Shown: positions 16,228 to 25,024 of the stretch, one piece after another
Layout of the letters: the number at the start of each line of letters is the position of its first letter
How positions within the stretch are numbered: the first letter of the stretch is position 1
Source: Verrucomicrobiota bacterium
GTDB lineage: Bacteria > Verrucomicrobiota > Verrucomicrobiia > Opitutales > UBA953
DNA: 54,967 bases
Direction: 5' to 3'
NCBI GenBank assembly: GCA_030831965.1
Contig: JAURJZ010000078.1
Location: forward strand, 1-54,967
Made by a program: the position numbers and the translations under genes
Notes under the pieces: generated by a model
What the model saw: the letters and a program-made list of their open reading frames with translations, nothing else
Told to the model about the DNA's origin: nothing
The model's database searches: none

Positions 16228-16334
16228 ACATCCTTCGCCTCCTTCGCCTCCATCGTATCCTTCGAGTCCCTCGGCCCCCCTCCCTCGCCTCCGCGACCTC
16301 CGCCACTTCCGCATCGTCCGCCACCTTTTCCTTA
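16228..16334. repeat. Imperfect CCTTCGCCT-type simple repeat
   Basis: The spacer between corA and priA contains a pyrimidine-rich run of imperfect 9-bp units (CCTTCGCCT, CCTTCGCCT, then CCCTCGCCT, CCGCGACCT variants). It is not coding in any convincing way. The rest of the 240-bp gap shows only the hairpin noted after corA. Confidence 0.45.
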
Positions 16335-16341
16335 GCCGGCC

Positions 16342-18600
16342 TCAGCCGCAATCCAGGGCGTCGACGTCGAGGATGTCGGCCACCGAGTCGTCGCGCAGCA
16401 GGCGCTCGCGCAGGGGCGCGAGCTTGCGGAGGAAGGGCGCCACGGCTGGCACGAGGTACCAGACGTGCTGGCGGTGGAGCTCCTGGATGCGGGCGACGGG
16501 GCAGTCGGTCGGGCCGCGGATCTCGGCGGCGCCGGGGAGCTCGCGCTCGACCTCGCGCACCCAGCGCTCGGCGATGAAGGCCACCTTCTCGGGATCGCGT
16601 CCCCGGAAGAGGTGGCGGATGAGGTGCCGGCCGGGCGGGTAGCCGAACTCCTTCCGGCGCCCGGTCTCGGCGGCGGCGAAGCCCTCGTAGTCGCAGCGCT
16701 TGGCGAACTGGATGGGGTCGGAGGCGGGCTGGAAGGTCTGGACGACCACGGCGCCCTCGAGGGCGCCCCGCCCCGCCCGGCCGGCGACCTGGGTGAGGAG
16801 CTGGAAGGTGCGCTCGGCGGCCCGGAAATCCGGCATCTGGAGGGAGAGGTCCGCGTCGAGGATCCCGACGAGGGTGACGCGGGGGAAGTCGAGGCCCTTG
16901 GCGATCATCTGCGTGCCGAGGAGAAGGTCGAGCCGGCCGGCCCGGAAATCGGAGAGCACCTGGCGGAAGAGGTGCTTGCGCGACATGGTGTCGGCGTCGA
17001 TCCGCGCCATCCGCGCCCGCGGGAAGAGCTGGGCGACGACCTCCTCCGCGCGCTGCGTGCCATGGCCCTTCCAGCGGATGTCGGGCGAGCGGCAGGCCGG
17101 GCAGGCCTGGGGGGCGGGCGCGCGGTGGTCGCAGAGGTGGCAGCGGACGGTCTGGTCGGTCCGGTGGAGGGTCAGGGGCACGCTGCAGTGCGGGCAGGGC
17201 GCGGACACGCCGCAGGACGGGCAGACGAGGGCGCGGGAGTGCCCGCGGCGGTTGAGGAAGAGGATGGCCTGCTCGCCCTTGGCCAGGCGGTCGCGGAGGC
17301 CGTCGACCAGCTCGCGCGAGAGGAGGGGGACGCCCTTGGCGTGGAGGGCCTCGCGGCGCATGTCCACGATGCGGAAGGCGGGGAGCGAGCGGTCGTCGAC
17401 CCGGCTGGGCAGGCGGTCGAGGGTGTAGCGGCCGGCCTGGGCGTTGGCCCAGGTCTCGAGCGAGGGCGTGGCGGATCCCAGCACGCAGGCGGCGCCGAGG
17501 ATCTTGGCGCGCATCACGGCGACGTCGCGCCCGTGGTAGAGCGGCGTCTCGGACTGCTTGAAGGAGGGCTCGTGCTCCTCGTCGACGACCACCAGGCGCA
17601 GGTCCGGCAGGGGCGCGAAGACGGCCGAGCGGGCGCCGACCACGACGCGGGCCTGCCCGAGCGCCATGGCCATCCAGGCGTCGAAGCGCTCGCCGGCGGA
17701 GAGATGGCTGTGCCAGACGACCACCTGGGCGCCGAGGTCGGCGAGGCGCGAGCGCAGGCGGCCGACGGTCTGGGGGGTGAGCGCGACCTCGGGGACGAGG
17801 AAGAGGGCGGAGCCGCCCTCGGCGACGACCTTGCGGATCAGGTTGATGTAGACCTCGGTCTTGCCGGAGCCGGTCACGCCGAAGAGCAGGTGGGCGCGGA
17901 ACTGGCGCCGGTCGAGGCTGGCGGCGACGGAGGCCACGGCGGCGGCCTGGTCGGGATTGAGGGCCGGGCCGGCGGAGGGGACGGACTCGGCCTCGGCGAA
18001 GGGGTCGTCGTAGGCGGTGCGCAGGAGGACCTTGGCCTCCTCGGCGGCGATGCCCTTGGCGAGGAGGCCGTCGACGGCCGACTGGCCGATGCCAAGCCCC
18101 TCGGCGGCCTTGTTGCGCTCGACGGGCCCGGGCTGGGCGGCGAGGAAGTCGACGAGCAGGGCCTGCTTGGGCGCGCGGCGGCGAAGGGCCGCCAGGTCCT
18201 CGTCGGAGGGCCTCCGCGCCAAGGTCAGCATCCGCCGCAGCACCGGGCGCACGCCGGTGCGCACCGCCGAGGGGAGGACGGTCTCGAGGACGGAGTTGAA
18301 GCTGCAGCCGTAGTACTCGGCCATCCACTCGGCCAGCCGGCAGACATCGGGTGTCAGGACCGGCTGCTCATGCTCGAGGCTGGCGATGGGCCGGAGCCGG
18401 GTGCCTTCCGGGGGGTCGGCGGGGCAGCGCCAGACGACGCCGAGGCGGACGCGGTTGCCGAGGGGGACGCGGACCAGGTGGCCGACCCGGAGGGTCGCCA
18501 GGAGCGAGCGGGGGACGGCGTAGGTGTAGGCGCGCGAGCCCCCGTCAAGGGGCACCACCTCGGCGGCGCCGGGCGTCGTCTCGCCGAGAAGGTCGGGCAC
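16342..18600 (-). CDS. priA: Primosomal replication restart helicase PriA
   Basis: A 752-residue 3'-to-5' superfamily 2 helicase that reloads the replisome at stalled forks. In order: an N-terminal 3'-DNA-binding domain, Walker A GVTGSGKTE (about residue 240), DEEH box in VVVDEEHEPSFKQ, GSATPSLE (motif III), a cysteine-rich zinc insert with four C-x2-C pairs starting CPSCG and ending CPACRS, then GTQMIAKGLDFP and QVAGRAGRG (motifs V and VI). All catalytic motifs are intact. The start is GTG 18600, giving a normal length. It follows the Mpv17-like gene by 33 bp but may have its own promoter (TTGAAT, 17 bp, GAGGAT, 8 bp, GTG). Confidence 0.95.
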   Translation of the reverse strand: MPDLLGETTPGAAEVVPLDGGSRAYTYAVPRSLLATLRVGHLVRVPLGNRVRLGVVWRCPADPPEGTRLRPIASLEHEQPVLTPDVCRLAEWMAEYYGCSFNSVLETVLPSAVRTGVRPVLRRMLTLARRPSDEDLAALRRRAPKQALLVDFLAAQPGPVERNKAAEGLGIGQSAVDGLLAKGIAAEEAKVLLRTAYDDPFAEAESVPSAGPALNPDQAAAVASVAASLDRRQFRAHLLFGVTGSGKTEVYINLIRKVVAEGGSALFLVPEVALTPQTVGRLRSRLADLGAQVVVWHSHLSAGERFDAWMAMALGQARVVVGARSAVFAPLPDLRLVVVDEEHEPSFKQSETPLYHGRDVAVMRAKILGAACVLGSATPSLETWANAQAGRYTLDRLPSRVDDRSLPAFRIVDMRREALHAKGVPLLSRELVDGLRDRLAKGEQAILFLNRRGHSRALVCPSCGVSAPCPHCSVPLTLHRTDQTVRCHLCDHRAPAPQACPACRSPDIRWKGHGTQRAEEVVAQLFPRARMARIDADTMSRKHLFRQVLSDFRAGRLDLLLGTQMIAKGLDFPRVTLVGILDADLSLQMPDFRAAERTFQLLTQVAGRAGRGALEGAVVVQTFQPASDPIQFAKRCDYEGFAAAETGRRKEFGYPPGRHLIRHLFRGRDPEKVAFIAERWVREVERELPGAAEIRGPTDCPVARIQELHRQHVWYLVPAVAPFLRKLAPLRERLLRDDSVADILDVDALDCG

Positions 18601-18633
18601 GGACGGGCATCCTCGCCCGCGGCGGGCCGGGAT

Positions 18634-19353
18634 TCAAGCCGAGGGATGGGAGGAGGCCGAAACGGGGTCGGCGCCCGAGGAATGGGCGGCGATTCGCACG
18701 CAGAGGAGGGCCCAGCAGCAGCCGATGCCGTTGGCCACCGGCAGCTGGAGGTCGAGCGGCAGGCTGTAGAAGATGGCGGCGCCGGGAACCCAGACCACCC
18801 AGTTGGGCAGGAGATTGGGGACCACGATGCGCCGGTACCAGCCTGGCCGGAGATGCCGGCGCAGCTCGGAAAGGTCCCAGCCGAGGTCCTTCCAAAGGTG
18901 GGAGAGGGCGTTGCCCGGGGACCCGACGAGCGTCGTGAAGAGGGTTCCGTCGATGAGCACCTTGAGCGCCACGACGCCCGGGCCGGGCTGGTCGCCGAAG
19001 GCGGCGGTCAGCAGGCGGTAGAAGCTGCTCACCACGACGCCCATCAGGGACCACCAGACCAGGCTGTGCAGCAGGTCCTTCCAGGGATGCGCGGGCCGGA
19101 GGGAGGGCGTCGCCATGCGGAGGAGCCACGGGATGAGCCCGGCGGTGAGGGCGGTCAGGCCGGCGGCGAAGGCGAGCCCGCCCGAGCGGCTGAGGGCGCC
19201 GAGGCGGTCGAGCGCCTGGCCGACGGCGGGCACATGGTGGTAGGCGATGACGAGGGCGAGGGCGGCGAGCAGGACGAGGCTGGCGGGAAGGGCCACGTCG
19301 CCGGCGGCGCGGCGGCCGGCCTCCCAGGGCGAGGGCTCGCGGGGACCCGTCAT
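18634..19353 (-). CDS. Mpv17/PMP22-like membrane protein
   Basis: A 239-residue integral membrane protein with four to six hydrophobic segments (for example ASLVLLAALALVIAYHHV and GLAFAAGLTALTAGLIPWLL). The C-terminal half matches the layout of the eukaryotic Mpv17/PMP22 family: a VALKVLIDGTLFTTLVGSP helix (family K-x3-D), a WYRRIVVPNLLPNWVVWVPG segment (family NW-x2-WP) and YSLPLDLQLPVANGIGCCWALL (family VP-x2-R/L-x6-W). This is recognition by pattern and not certain. Its ATG overlaps the gatB stop (ATGA), so it is translationally coupled to a housekeeping operon. Proposed roles of Mpv17 relatives are channels for small solutes; the function in bacteria is unknown. Confidence 0.5.
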   Translation of the reverse strand: MTGPREPSPWEAGRRAAGDVALPASLVLLAALALVIAYHHVPAVGQALDRLGALSRSGGLAFAAGLTALTAGLIPWLLRMATPSLRPAHPWKDLLHSLVWWSLMGVVVSSFYRLLTAAFGDQPGPGVVALKVLIDGTLFTTLVGSPGNALSHLWKDLGWDLSELRRHLRPGWYRRIVVPNLLPNWVVWVPGAAIFYSLPLDLQLPVANGIGCCWALLCVRIAAHSSGADPVSASSHPSA

Positions 19354-20843
19354 GAGAGGACGCGGCGGAGGATCTCGTCGACCAGCGCCGGGTTGGCCTT
19401 GCCCTGCGTGCGCTTCATGATGGGACCCTTGAGCGCGTTGATCGCCTTGGCGTTGCCGGCGCGGAACTCGGCCAGCGACTTGGCGAAGGCGGGGTCGGCG
19501 ACGACCTCGCGCACGACCCGCTCGAGCTCGCCGGCGTCGCTGTTCTGGGCGAGGCCGCGGGCCCCGACGATGGCGGCGGGCGCCTGTCCGGTGAGGAACA
19601 TCTCGGCGAGCACCTCGCGGGCCTGCTGCTTGGAGATCGCGCCGGCGTCGGTCAGCCGGACCAGCTCGGCGAGGGCGGCGGGGCGCACCTTGCAGCCGGC
19701 GAGGCCGGCCGGCGCGGGGGGCGCGGCCTCGCCGGGCTGGGCCGAGGCCGCCAGCTCGCGGAGGAGGTCGTTGGCGACGAGGTTGGCGATGCCGACCGGG
19801 TTGGCCGGGTGGGCCGCGACGGCCTCCTCGAACCAGAGGGCGAGGGCGAGGTCGGCGACGAGCACGCTGGCCGCCGTGTAAGGCAGGCCGAGGTCGGCGA
19901 GGTAGCGGCGCTGGCGGTCGAAGGGGCGCTCGGGGAGGCCGGCGCGAAGCCGCTCGACGCGGGCGCGGTCGATGGCGACCGGGGGGATGTCGGGATCGGG
20001 GAAGTAGCGGTAATCCTGCGCGTCCTCCTTGTCGCGGAGGACATAGCCGCGGCCGGCCTCGGCGTTCCAGCCGCGCGTCTCCTGGACGACGGGGCGGCCG
20101 GCCTCGAGCTCGCGGGCCTGGCGGACGACCTCGGCCTCGATGGCGGCGCGGACCCCGGAGATGGAGTTGAGGTTCTTGGTCTCGGTGCGGGTGCCAAGGG
20201 GGGCGCCGGGGCGGCGGAGGGAGACGTTGGCGTCGCAGCGCAGCTGGCCCTTCTCCATGTCGGCGTCCGAGATCCCCGCCTGCGTGACCAGCGCGTGGAG
20301 GGCGCGCAGGAAGGCCTCGGCCTCGGCGGCCGAGCGCAGGTCGGGCTCGGTGACGATCTCGAGCAGGGGGACGCCGGCGCGGTTGTAGTCGACGAGCGAG
20401 CCGCCCGCGGCGTGGCTGAGCTTGCCGACGTCCTCCTCGAGGTGGGCGTGGTGCAGCCGGACGCGGCGGTGCTCGCCCATCACGTTGCGGGAGGCGCCGG
20501 GAAGCTCGATCTCCACCGAGCCGCCGACCACGACGGGGCGGGCCATCTGGGTCAGCTGGTAGTTCTTGGGATTGTCGGGATAGAAGTAGTTCTTCCGGTC
20601 CCACGCGCAGACCTCGGGAATCTCGGCGTCGACCGCCAGGCCGAGGCGGATGGCCTGCTCGAGGGCGGCGAGGTTGACCACGGGAAGGCTGCCCGGGAGG
20701 CCGAGCGAGACGGGGTCGATGTGGGAGTTGGGCTCGGCGCCGAAGCCCCAGGGCGCGGGCGAGAACACCTTGGCCGCGGTGCGGAGCTGGACGTGCACCT
20801 CCAGGCCGATGACGACCTCCCAGGCCTCGCGCGGGTTGCTCAT
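19350..20843 (-). CDS. gatB: Asp/Glu-tRNA amidotransferase subunit B
   Basis: A 497-residue kinase-like subunit of GatCAB, which activates the misacylated Glu-tRNA(Gln) or Asp-tRNA(Asn) with ATP and guides ammonia from GatA. The cradle domain shows EVVIGLEVHVQL, KNYFYPDNPKNYQLTQ, EEDVGKLSHA, VDYNRAGVPLLEIVTEPD, CDANVSLR and TETKNLNS. The C-terminal helical and YqeY-like domain (KQQAREVLAEMF, INALKGPIMKRTQGKANP) binds the tRNA D loop. It overlaps gatA upstream and the Mpv17-like gene downstream by 4 bp each. Presence of GatCAB implies that at least one of glutaminyl- or asparaginyl-tRNA is made indirectly. Confidence 0.96.
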   Translation of the reverse strand: MSNPREAWEVVIGLEVHVQLRTAAKVFSPAPWGFGAEPNSHIDPVSLGLPGSLPVVNLAALEQAIRLGLAVDAEIPEVCAWDRKNYFYPDNPKNYQLTQMARPVVVGGSVEIELPGASRNVMGEHRRVRLHHAHLEEDVGKLSHAAGGSLVDYNRAGVPLLEIVTEPDLRSAAEAEAFLRALHALVTQAGISDADMEKGQLRCDANVSLRRPGAPLGTRTETKNLNSISGVRAAIEAEVVRQARELEAGRPVVQETRGWNAEAGRGYVLRDKEDAQDYRYFPDPDIPPVAIDRARVERLRAGLPERPFDRQRRYLADLGLPYTAASVLVADLALALWFEEAVAAHPANPVGIANLVANDLLRELAASAQPGEAAPPAPAGLAGCKVRPAALAELVRLTDAGAISKQQAREVLAEMFLTGQAPAAIVGARGLAQNSDAGELERVVREVVADPAFAKSLAEFRAGNAKAINALKGPIMKRTQGKANPALVDEILRRVLS

Positions 20844-22291
20844 GGCTGGGCGACGCGGTGGGCGAGGCCCGTGGCGCGCTCGAGGCGCCGGGCGAGGCCG
20901 AGGAGGAGCCCCTCGCCGAGCGGGGGACCCACGAGGTGGAGGCCGACGGGAAGCGCGCCGTCGAGGCCGGAGGGGACGGAGAGGGCGGGCAGGCCCGCGA
21001 GGTTGGCGGGGATGGTGAAGAGGTCCTCCAGGTACATCTGGAGCGGGTCGGCGGCCTTCTCGCCGAGGCGGAAGGCGGAGCTGGGCACGGTGGGGGTGGC
21101 GAGCGCGTCGACGCGCGCGAGGGCGCCGAGGTACTCCTCGCGGATGCGGGCGCGGGCGGCGAGGGCCTTGCCGTAATAGGCGTCGGCGAACCCGGCGCTG
21201 AGGACGAAGGTGCCGAGGAGGATGCGCCGCTTGACCTCGGCGCCGAAGCCCTCGGCGCGGGACTGGGACATGAGGGCGACGATGTCGCCGTCGCGCGCGG
21301 CGCGGTGGCCGTAGCGGATGCCGTCGTAGCGGGCGAGGTTGGACGAGGCCTCCGCGGTGGCCACGACGTAGTAGGCGGGCACGGCGAGGGCGGCGGAGGG
21401 AAGGTCGACGTCGACCAGCTCGCACCCCTCGGCGCGGTAGACCCCGAGGGCGTCGTCGAAGGCCTTGCGGACGCCGGGGGCGACCCCCTCGAGGAGGGCG
21501 CGGGGCACGCCGAGGCGCGGCTTGCGGTCGGCGGGGAGGACGCGCGGGGCGCGCGCGTCGGCCGCAAGGCAGGTCATGTCGCGCGCGTCGGGGCCCGCGA
21601 GGGCGGCGAGCAGCAGCTCGCAATCATCGACCGAGCGAGCCATCGGGCCGATCTGGTCGAGGGACGAGGCGAAGGCGACGAGGCCGTGGCGGGAGACCAG
21701 GCCGTAGGTGGGCTTGAGGCCGACCAGGCCGCAGTGGGAGGCGGGCTGGCGGATGGAGCCCCCGGTGTCGGAACCGAGCGCCAGCGGGGCCTGGCCGGAG
21801 GCGAGGCAGGCGGCGCTGCCGCCCGAGGAGCCGCCCGGGGTGCGCGCGGGGTCCCAGGGGTTGCGCGCCAGGCCGGTGGCCGAGGTCTCGGTCGAGGAGC
21901 CCATGGCGAACTCGTCCATGTTGAGGCGCCCCATGAGCAGGGCGCCCGCGGCGCGCAGCCGCTCGGCGACGGCGCTGTCGTAGGGCGAGACGTAGCCGGC
22001 GAGCATGCGGCTCGAGCAGGTGAGGGGCTGGCCGCGCACGGCGATGTTGTCCTTGATGGCGACGGGGATGCCGTCGAGGGGCCCGAGGGAGCGGCCGCCC
22101 GCGCGGCGGGCGTCGGCGGCGTCGGCCTGGCGGAGAAGGTCGTCGGCGTCGAGGGAATTGAAGGCGCCGAGCTCGCGCCGGGAGGCGGCGCGGGCGAGGA
22201 GGGCCTCGGCGAGGGCGCGCGAGGTGAGGTCGCGCGAGGCGAGCCTGCGGCCGAGCTCGGCGGCGCCGAGGGTGTGGAGCGGCTCGGCCAT
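20840..22291 (-). CDS. gatA: Asp/Glu-tRNA amidotransferase subunit A
   Basis: A 483-residue amidase-signature enzyme that hydrolyses glutamine and supplies ammonia to GatB. The Ser-cisSer-Lys triad is clear: Lys in VAIKDN (about residue 79), the serines in TPGGSSGGSAA and in SDTGGSIRQPA. LDQIGPMARSVDDCELLL and the C-terminal ANLAGLPALSVP block are also typical. The length is normal. The ATG at 22291 lies 3 bp after the gatC stop, and the stop overlaps gatB. The order gatC-gatA-gatB downstream of pheST forms one compact translation operon. Confidence 0.96.
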   Translation of the reverse strand: MAEPLHTLGAAELGRRLASRDLTSRALAEALLARAASRRELGAFNSLDADDLLRQADAADARRAGGRSLGPLDGIPVAIKDNIAVRGQPLTCSSRMLAGYVSPYDSAVAERLRAAGALLMGRLNMDEFAMGSSTETSATGLARNPWDPARTPGGSSGGSAACLASGQAPLALGSDTGGSIRQPASHCGLVGLKPTYGLVSRHGLVAFASSLDQIGPMARSVDDCELLLAALAGPDARDMTCLAADARAPRVLPADRKPRLGVPRALLEGVAPGVRKAFDDALGVYRAEGCELVDVDLPSAALAVPAYYVVATAEASSNLARYDGIRYGHRAARDGDIVALMSQSRAEGFGAEVKRRILLGTFVLSAGFADAYYGKALAARARIREEYLGALARVDALATPTVPSSAFRLGEKAADPLQMYLEDLFTIPANLAGLPALSVPSGLDGALPVGLHLVGPPLGEGLLLGLARRLERATGLAHRVAQP

Positions 22292-22294
22292 GGC

Positions 22295-22588
22295 TCAGGA
22301 GGCGTCGTCGACGACGCGGGGGACGGCGACCTGGCCGTCGCGCGAAGCCGGCGCGTTGCGCAGGAAGTCGGTGGGAGGGAGGGGCTGGCCGGGCTGGTCG
22401 GCGCGCAGCGAGGCGTCGGCGACGGGGGCGCGCAGCCCGGCGTCGGCGGGTCCCGCGCCCATCGAGGCGAGCGCGGCGAAGTGGCCGAGCACCTGCCCGA
22501 GCTGGGCGGCGTAGCGCTCGCGCTCCTCGGGGGCGAGGCTGAGCCGGGCGAGCCGGGCGACGTGGTCGATGTCGAGGCCCTTCGGCAT
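22295..22588 (-). CDS. gatC: Asp/Glu-tRNA amidotransferase subunit C
   Basis: A 97-residue belt subunit that wraps GatA and GatB. The N-terminal HVARLARLSLAPEERERYAAQL helix-turn-helix and the terminal LRNAPASRDGQVAVPRVVD strand are the family hallmarks (usually RxD-x5-D then APE-x-GFFxVPKV). Here the last motif is reduced to RNAPASRDGQVAVP, which is still clear. It starts 3 bp from pheT and ends 3 bp from gatA. Confidence 0.93.
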   Translation of the reverse strand: MPKGLDIDHVARLARLSLAPEERERYAAQLGQVLGHFAALASMGAGPADAGLRAPVADASLRADQPGQPLPPTDFLRNAPASRDGQVAVPRVVDDAS

Positions 22589-22591
22589 CCT

Positions 22592-25021
22592 TCAGCGGCG
22601 GACGGTCCAGCCGGACTTGCCGGCGGCCAAGGCGACTTGGTCGAGCACGGCGGCGACCTCGGCCTCGGCGAGGGTGCGGGCGGCGTGCCGGAGGGTGATC
22701 TCAAAGGCGAGGGAGCGGGCGCCCTCGGGCAGCCCGTCGCCGGCGAAGACGTCGAAGCAGGTGACGGACTCCAACGCGATGTCCTTGCCGGCGGCCTTGG
22801 CGGCGGCCTGGCGCAGGCGCTCGAGGACCTCGCCGGCGCCGACCGCGAGGGGCACGACGAGGGCGATGTCGCGGGCCACCGGCGGCTGGTTGCTGAAGGG
22901 CTCGAGCCGGGCGGGCTTGCGGGCGGCGAGCGCGGCGCGGGGGAGGAGGATCTCGGCGGCGACAACCGGGCCGCGGATGTCCAGCCCGCGGGTCCAGCGA
23001 AGGTCGAGCAGGCCGCAGCCGCCAAGGGCGGCGCGGCCGCGGTCGGCGAGCTCGGCGGCGTGGCCGGCCTGCCAGAGCCCCGAGGCGGCCGGAACCCAGG
23101 AGAGACGGGAGGCGGCGATGCCGGCGGCGAGGGCGAGGTCGGTCACCAGGCGCTTGGCGGAGAAGAGGTCGGGCGCCGGGCGCGCCAGCCAGGACCGGCG
23201 CGCGGGCTCGGCGAGGGCGACGGCGGCGACGGCGAGGTATTCCCTGACCTGGCCGTCGGCTCCCGGGCGGAAGACGGTGCCGGTCTCGAACAGCCGGGAG
23301 GGCTCGGCGTGGACGGAGAGGTTGAGCTGGAGCGCGAGGGCGAGTCCGGGCAGGAGGGAGGCGCGCAGGTGCGTCTGGTCGGCGGTCAGCGGGTTGCCGA
23401 GGGCGAGGGTGTCGGCCGCGCCCTCGCCGAGGGTGCGGACGAGCTCGGCCCGGTCGCGCAGGCTGTAATGGCAGCACTCGGCGTGGCCGGATCCGGCGAG
23501 GCGAAGGGCGACCTCGCGCACGAGGGCCGCGGCGGGCGCCTCCGGCTCGCTGGGCGTGGGGGCGACGGGGCGGCCGACGGGAACCTGGCCGGTGCCGTGG
23601 ATGCGGACGAACTCCTCGACGAGGTCGATCGGGCGCCCGACGTCGGAGCGGAAGGAAGGGACGGTCACGTCGAGGCCGCCCTCGGCGGGGGCGACGGCGA
23701 AGCCGATGCGGCGGAGGACCTCGGCCACGCCGGCGTCGGGAGCCGGGGAGCCGAGCCTGGCGGCGACAAAGCCGGAGGGGAGGTGGATGCGGCGATCGCC
23801 GCGGGGCGCCTGGCCGACGGCGACCGCGGGACCGGTCGGCCTGGCCCCGGCGAGCTCGGCGAGGAGGTCGGCGGCGAGGCGGGCGGCGAGCTCGACCCCG
23901 GCGGGGTCGACGTCGCGCGCGAAGCGGAGGGAGGAGTCGGTCGAGACGCCGAGGCGGCGGGCGGCGCGCCGGACGTCGCCGGGGACGAACCAGGCCGACT
24001 CGAGGAGGAGGTCGGTGGTGCCGGAGGTGACGCCGCTGTCGGCGCCGCCCATGACACCGGCCACGACGAGAGGCCGGGCGGTGTCGGCGATGACGCAGAC
24101 CGACGCGTCGAGCGCGACCTCGCGCCCGTCGAGCAGGGCGAGGCGCTCGCCGTCGCGCGCGGGGCGAACCTCGACGCCGCCCGCGACCTTGGCCGCGTCG
24201 AAGGCGTGGAGGGGCTGGCCGGTCTGGACCATCACCCAGTTGGTGATGTCGACCACGTTGTTGACCGGGCGCAGGCCCGCGGCCTCGAGGTCGCGGCGCA
24301 TCCATTCGGGCGAGGGGCCGACCTTGGCGCCGCGGAAGCCGCGGAGCGTGTAGAGGGCGCAGGCGGGCGAGGCGACGCGGACGAAGCCGAAGGGGTCGCC
24401 GGGCGAGGGCTGGGCGGAGGCGCCGGCGGGCGCGGCGGGCGCAAGGGGCTTGAGCGGAAGGCCGAGGGCGGCGGCGAGCTCGCGGGCCACCCCGCGCAGC
24501 CCGAGGCAGTCGCCGCGGTTGGCGGTGACGGCGATCTCCAGGACGGTGTCGGGCGGGGGGAAGAGGGAGTGGAGCGGCGCGCCGAGGGCGGGCTGGCGCG
24601 GGGTGAGGATGAGCAGCCCGTCCTCGCCGGCGGGGAGGCCGAGCTCCCCGGCGGAGCAGAGCATGCCGTGGGAATCGACGTCGCGGAGGCGCCCCACCTT
24701 GATCTCGAGGTTGCCGGGCAGGACGGCGCCGGGCAGGGCCACGGGGACGCGGTCGCCGGCCTTGAAGTTCCTGGCCCCGCAGACAATCTGGCGCGGGGCG
24801 CCGTCGCCGACGTCGACCCGGCAGACGCTCAGCCGGTCGGCCTTGGGGTGCTTCTCGAAGGCGAGGATCTCGCCGACCACCACATGGGGGATGGGCGCGA
24901 GGCCGAAGGAGGAGACGGACTCCACCTCGAGGCCGAGCATGGGGAGGAGCTCCTCGAGGCGGGCGACGGGGGTGTCGCCGAGGTCGACATGGCGCGCGAG
25001 GGACTGGAGGGAGACGCGCAT
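22592..25021 (-). CDS. pheT: Phenylalanyl-tRNA synthetase beta chain
   Basis: An 809-residue beta subunit of the alpha2-beta2 PheRS. Domains in order: an OB-fold tRNA-binding domain (VVVGEILAFEKHPKADRLSVC, with SHGMLCSAGELGL), the B3/B4 editing domain (TANRGDCLGLRGVARE, VVDITNWVMVQTGQPLHAFD, GGADSGVT), the B5 domain, a catalytic-like core (VEEFVRIHG, NPLTADQTHLRASLLPGL) and a C-terminal ferredoxin-fold anticodon domain (SNQPPVARDIALVVP, EITLRH). The length is normal. It starts 3 bp after pheS and runs into gatC. It acts in the cytoplasm to charge tRNA-Phe. Confidence 0.96.
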   Translation of the reverse strand: MRVSLQSLARHVDLGDTPVARLEELLPMLGLEVESVSSFGLAPIPHVVVGEILAFEKHPKADRLSVCRVDVGDGAPRQIVCGARNFKAGDRVPVALPGAVLPGNLEIKVGRLRDVDSHGMLCSAGELGLPAGEDGLLILTPRQPALGAPLHSLFPPPDTVLEIAVTANRGDCLGLRGVARELAAALGLPLKPLAPAAPAGASAQPSPGDPFGFVRVASPACALYTLRGFRGAKVGPSPEWMRRDLEAAGLRPVNNVVDITNWVMVQTGQPLHAFDAAKVAGGVEVRPARDGERLALLDGREVALDASVCVIADTARPLVVAGVMGGADSGVTSGTTDLLLESAWFVPGDVRRAARRLGVSTDSSLRFARDVDPAGVELAARLAADLLAELAGARPTGPAVAVGQAPRGDRRIHLPSGFVAARLGSPAPDAGVAEVLRRIGFAVAPAEGGLDVTVPSFRSDVGRPIDLVEEFVRIHGTGQVPVGRPVAPTPSEPEAPAAALVREVALRLAGSGHAECCHYSLRDRAELVRTLGEGAADTLALGNPLTADQTHLRASLLPGLALALQLNLSVHAEPSRLFETGTVFRPGADGQVREYLAVAAVALAEPARRSWLARPAPDLFSAKRLVTDLALAAGIAASRLSWVPAASGLWQAGHAAELADRGRAALGGCGLLDLRWTRGLDIRGPVVAAEILLPRAALAARKPARLEPFSNQPPVARDIALVVPLAVGAGEVLERLRQAAAKAAGKDIALESVTCFDVFAGDGLPEGARSLAFEITLRHAARTLAEAEVAAVLDQVALAAGKSGWTVRR

Positions 25022-25024
25022 GGT

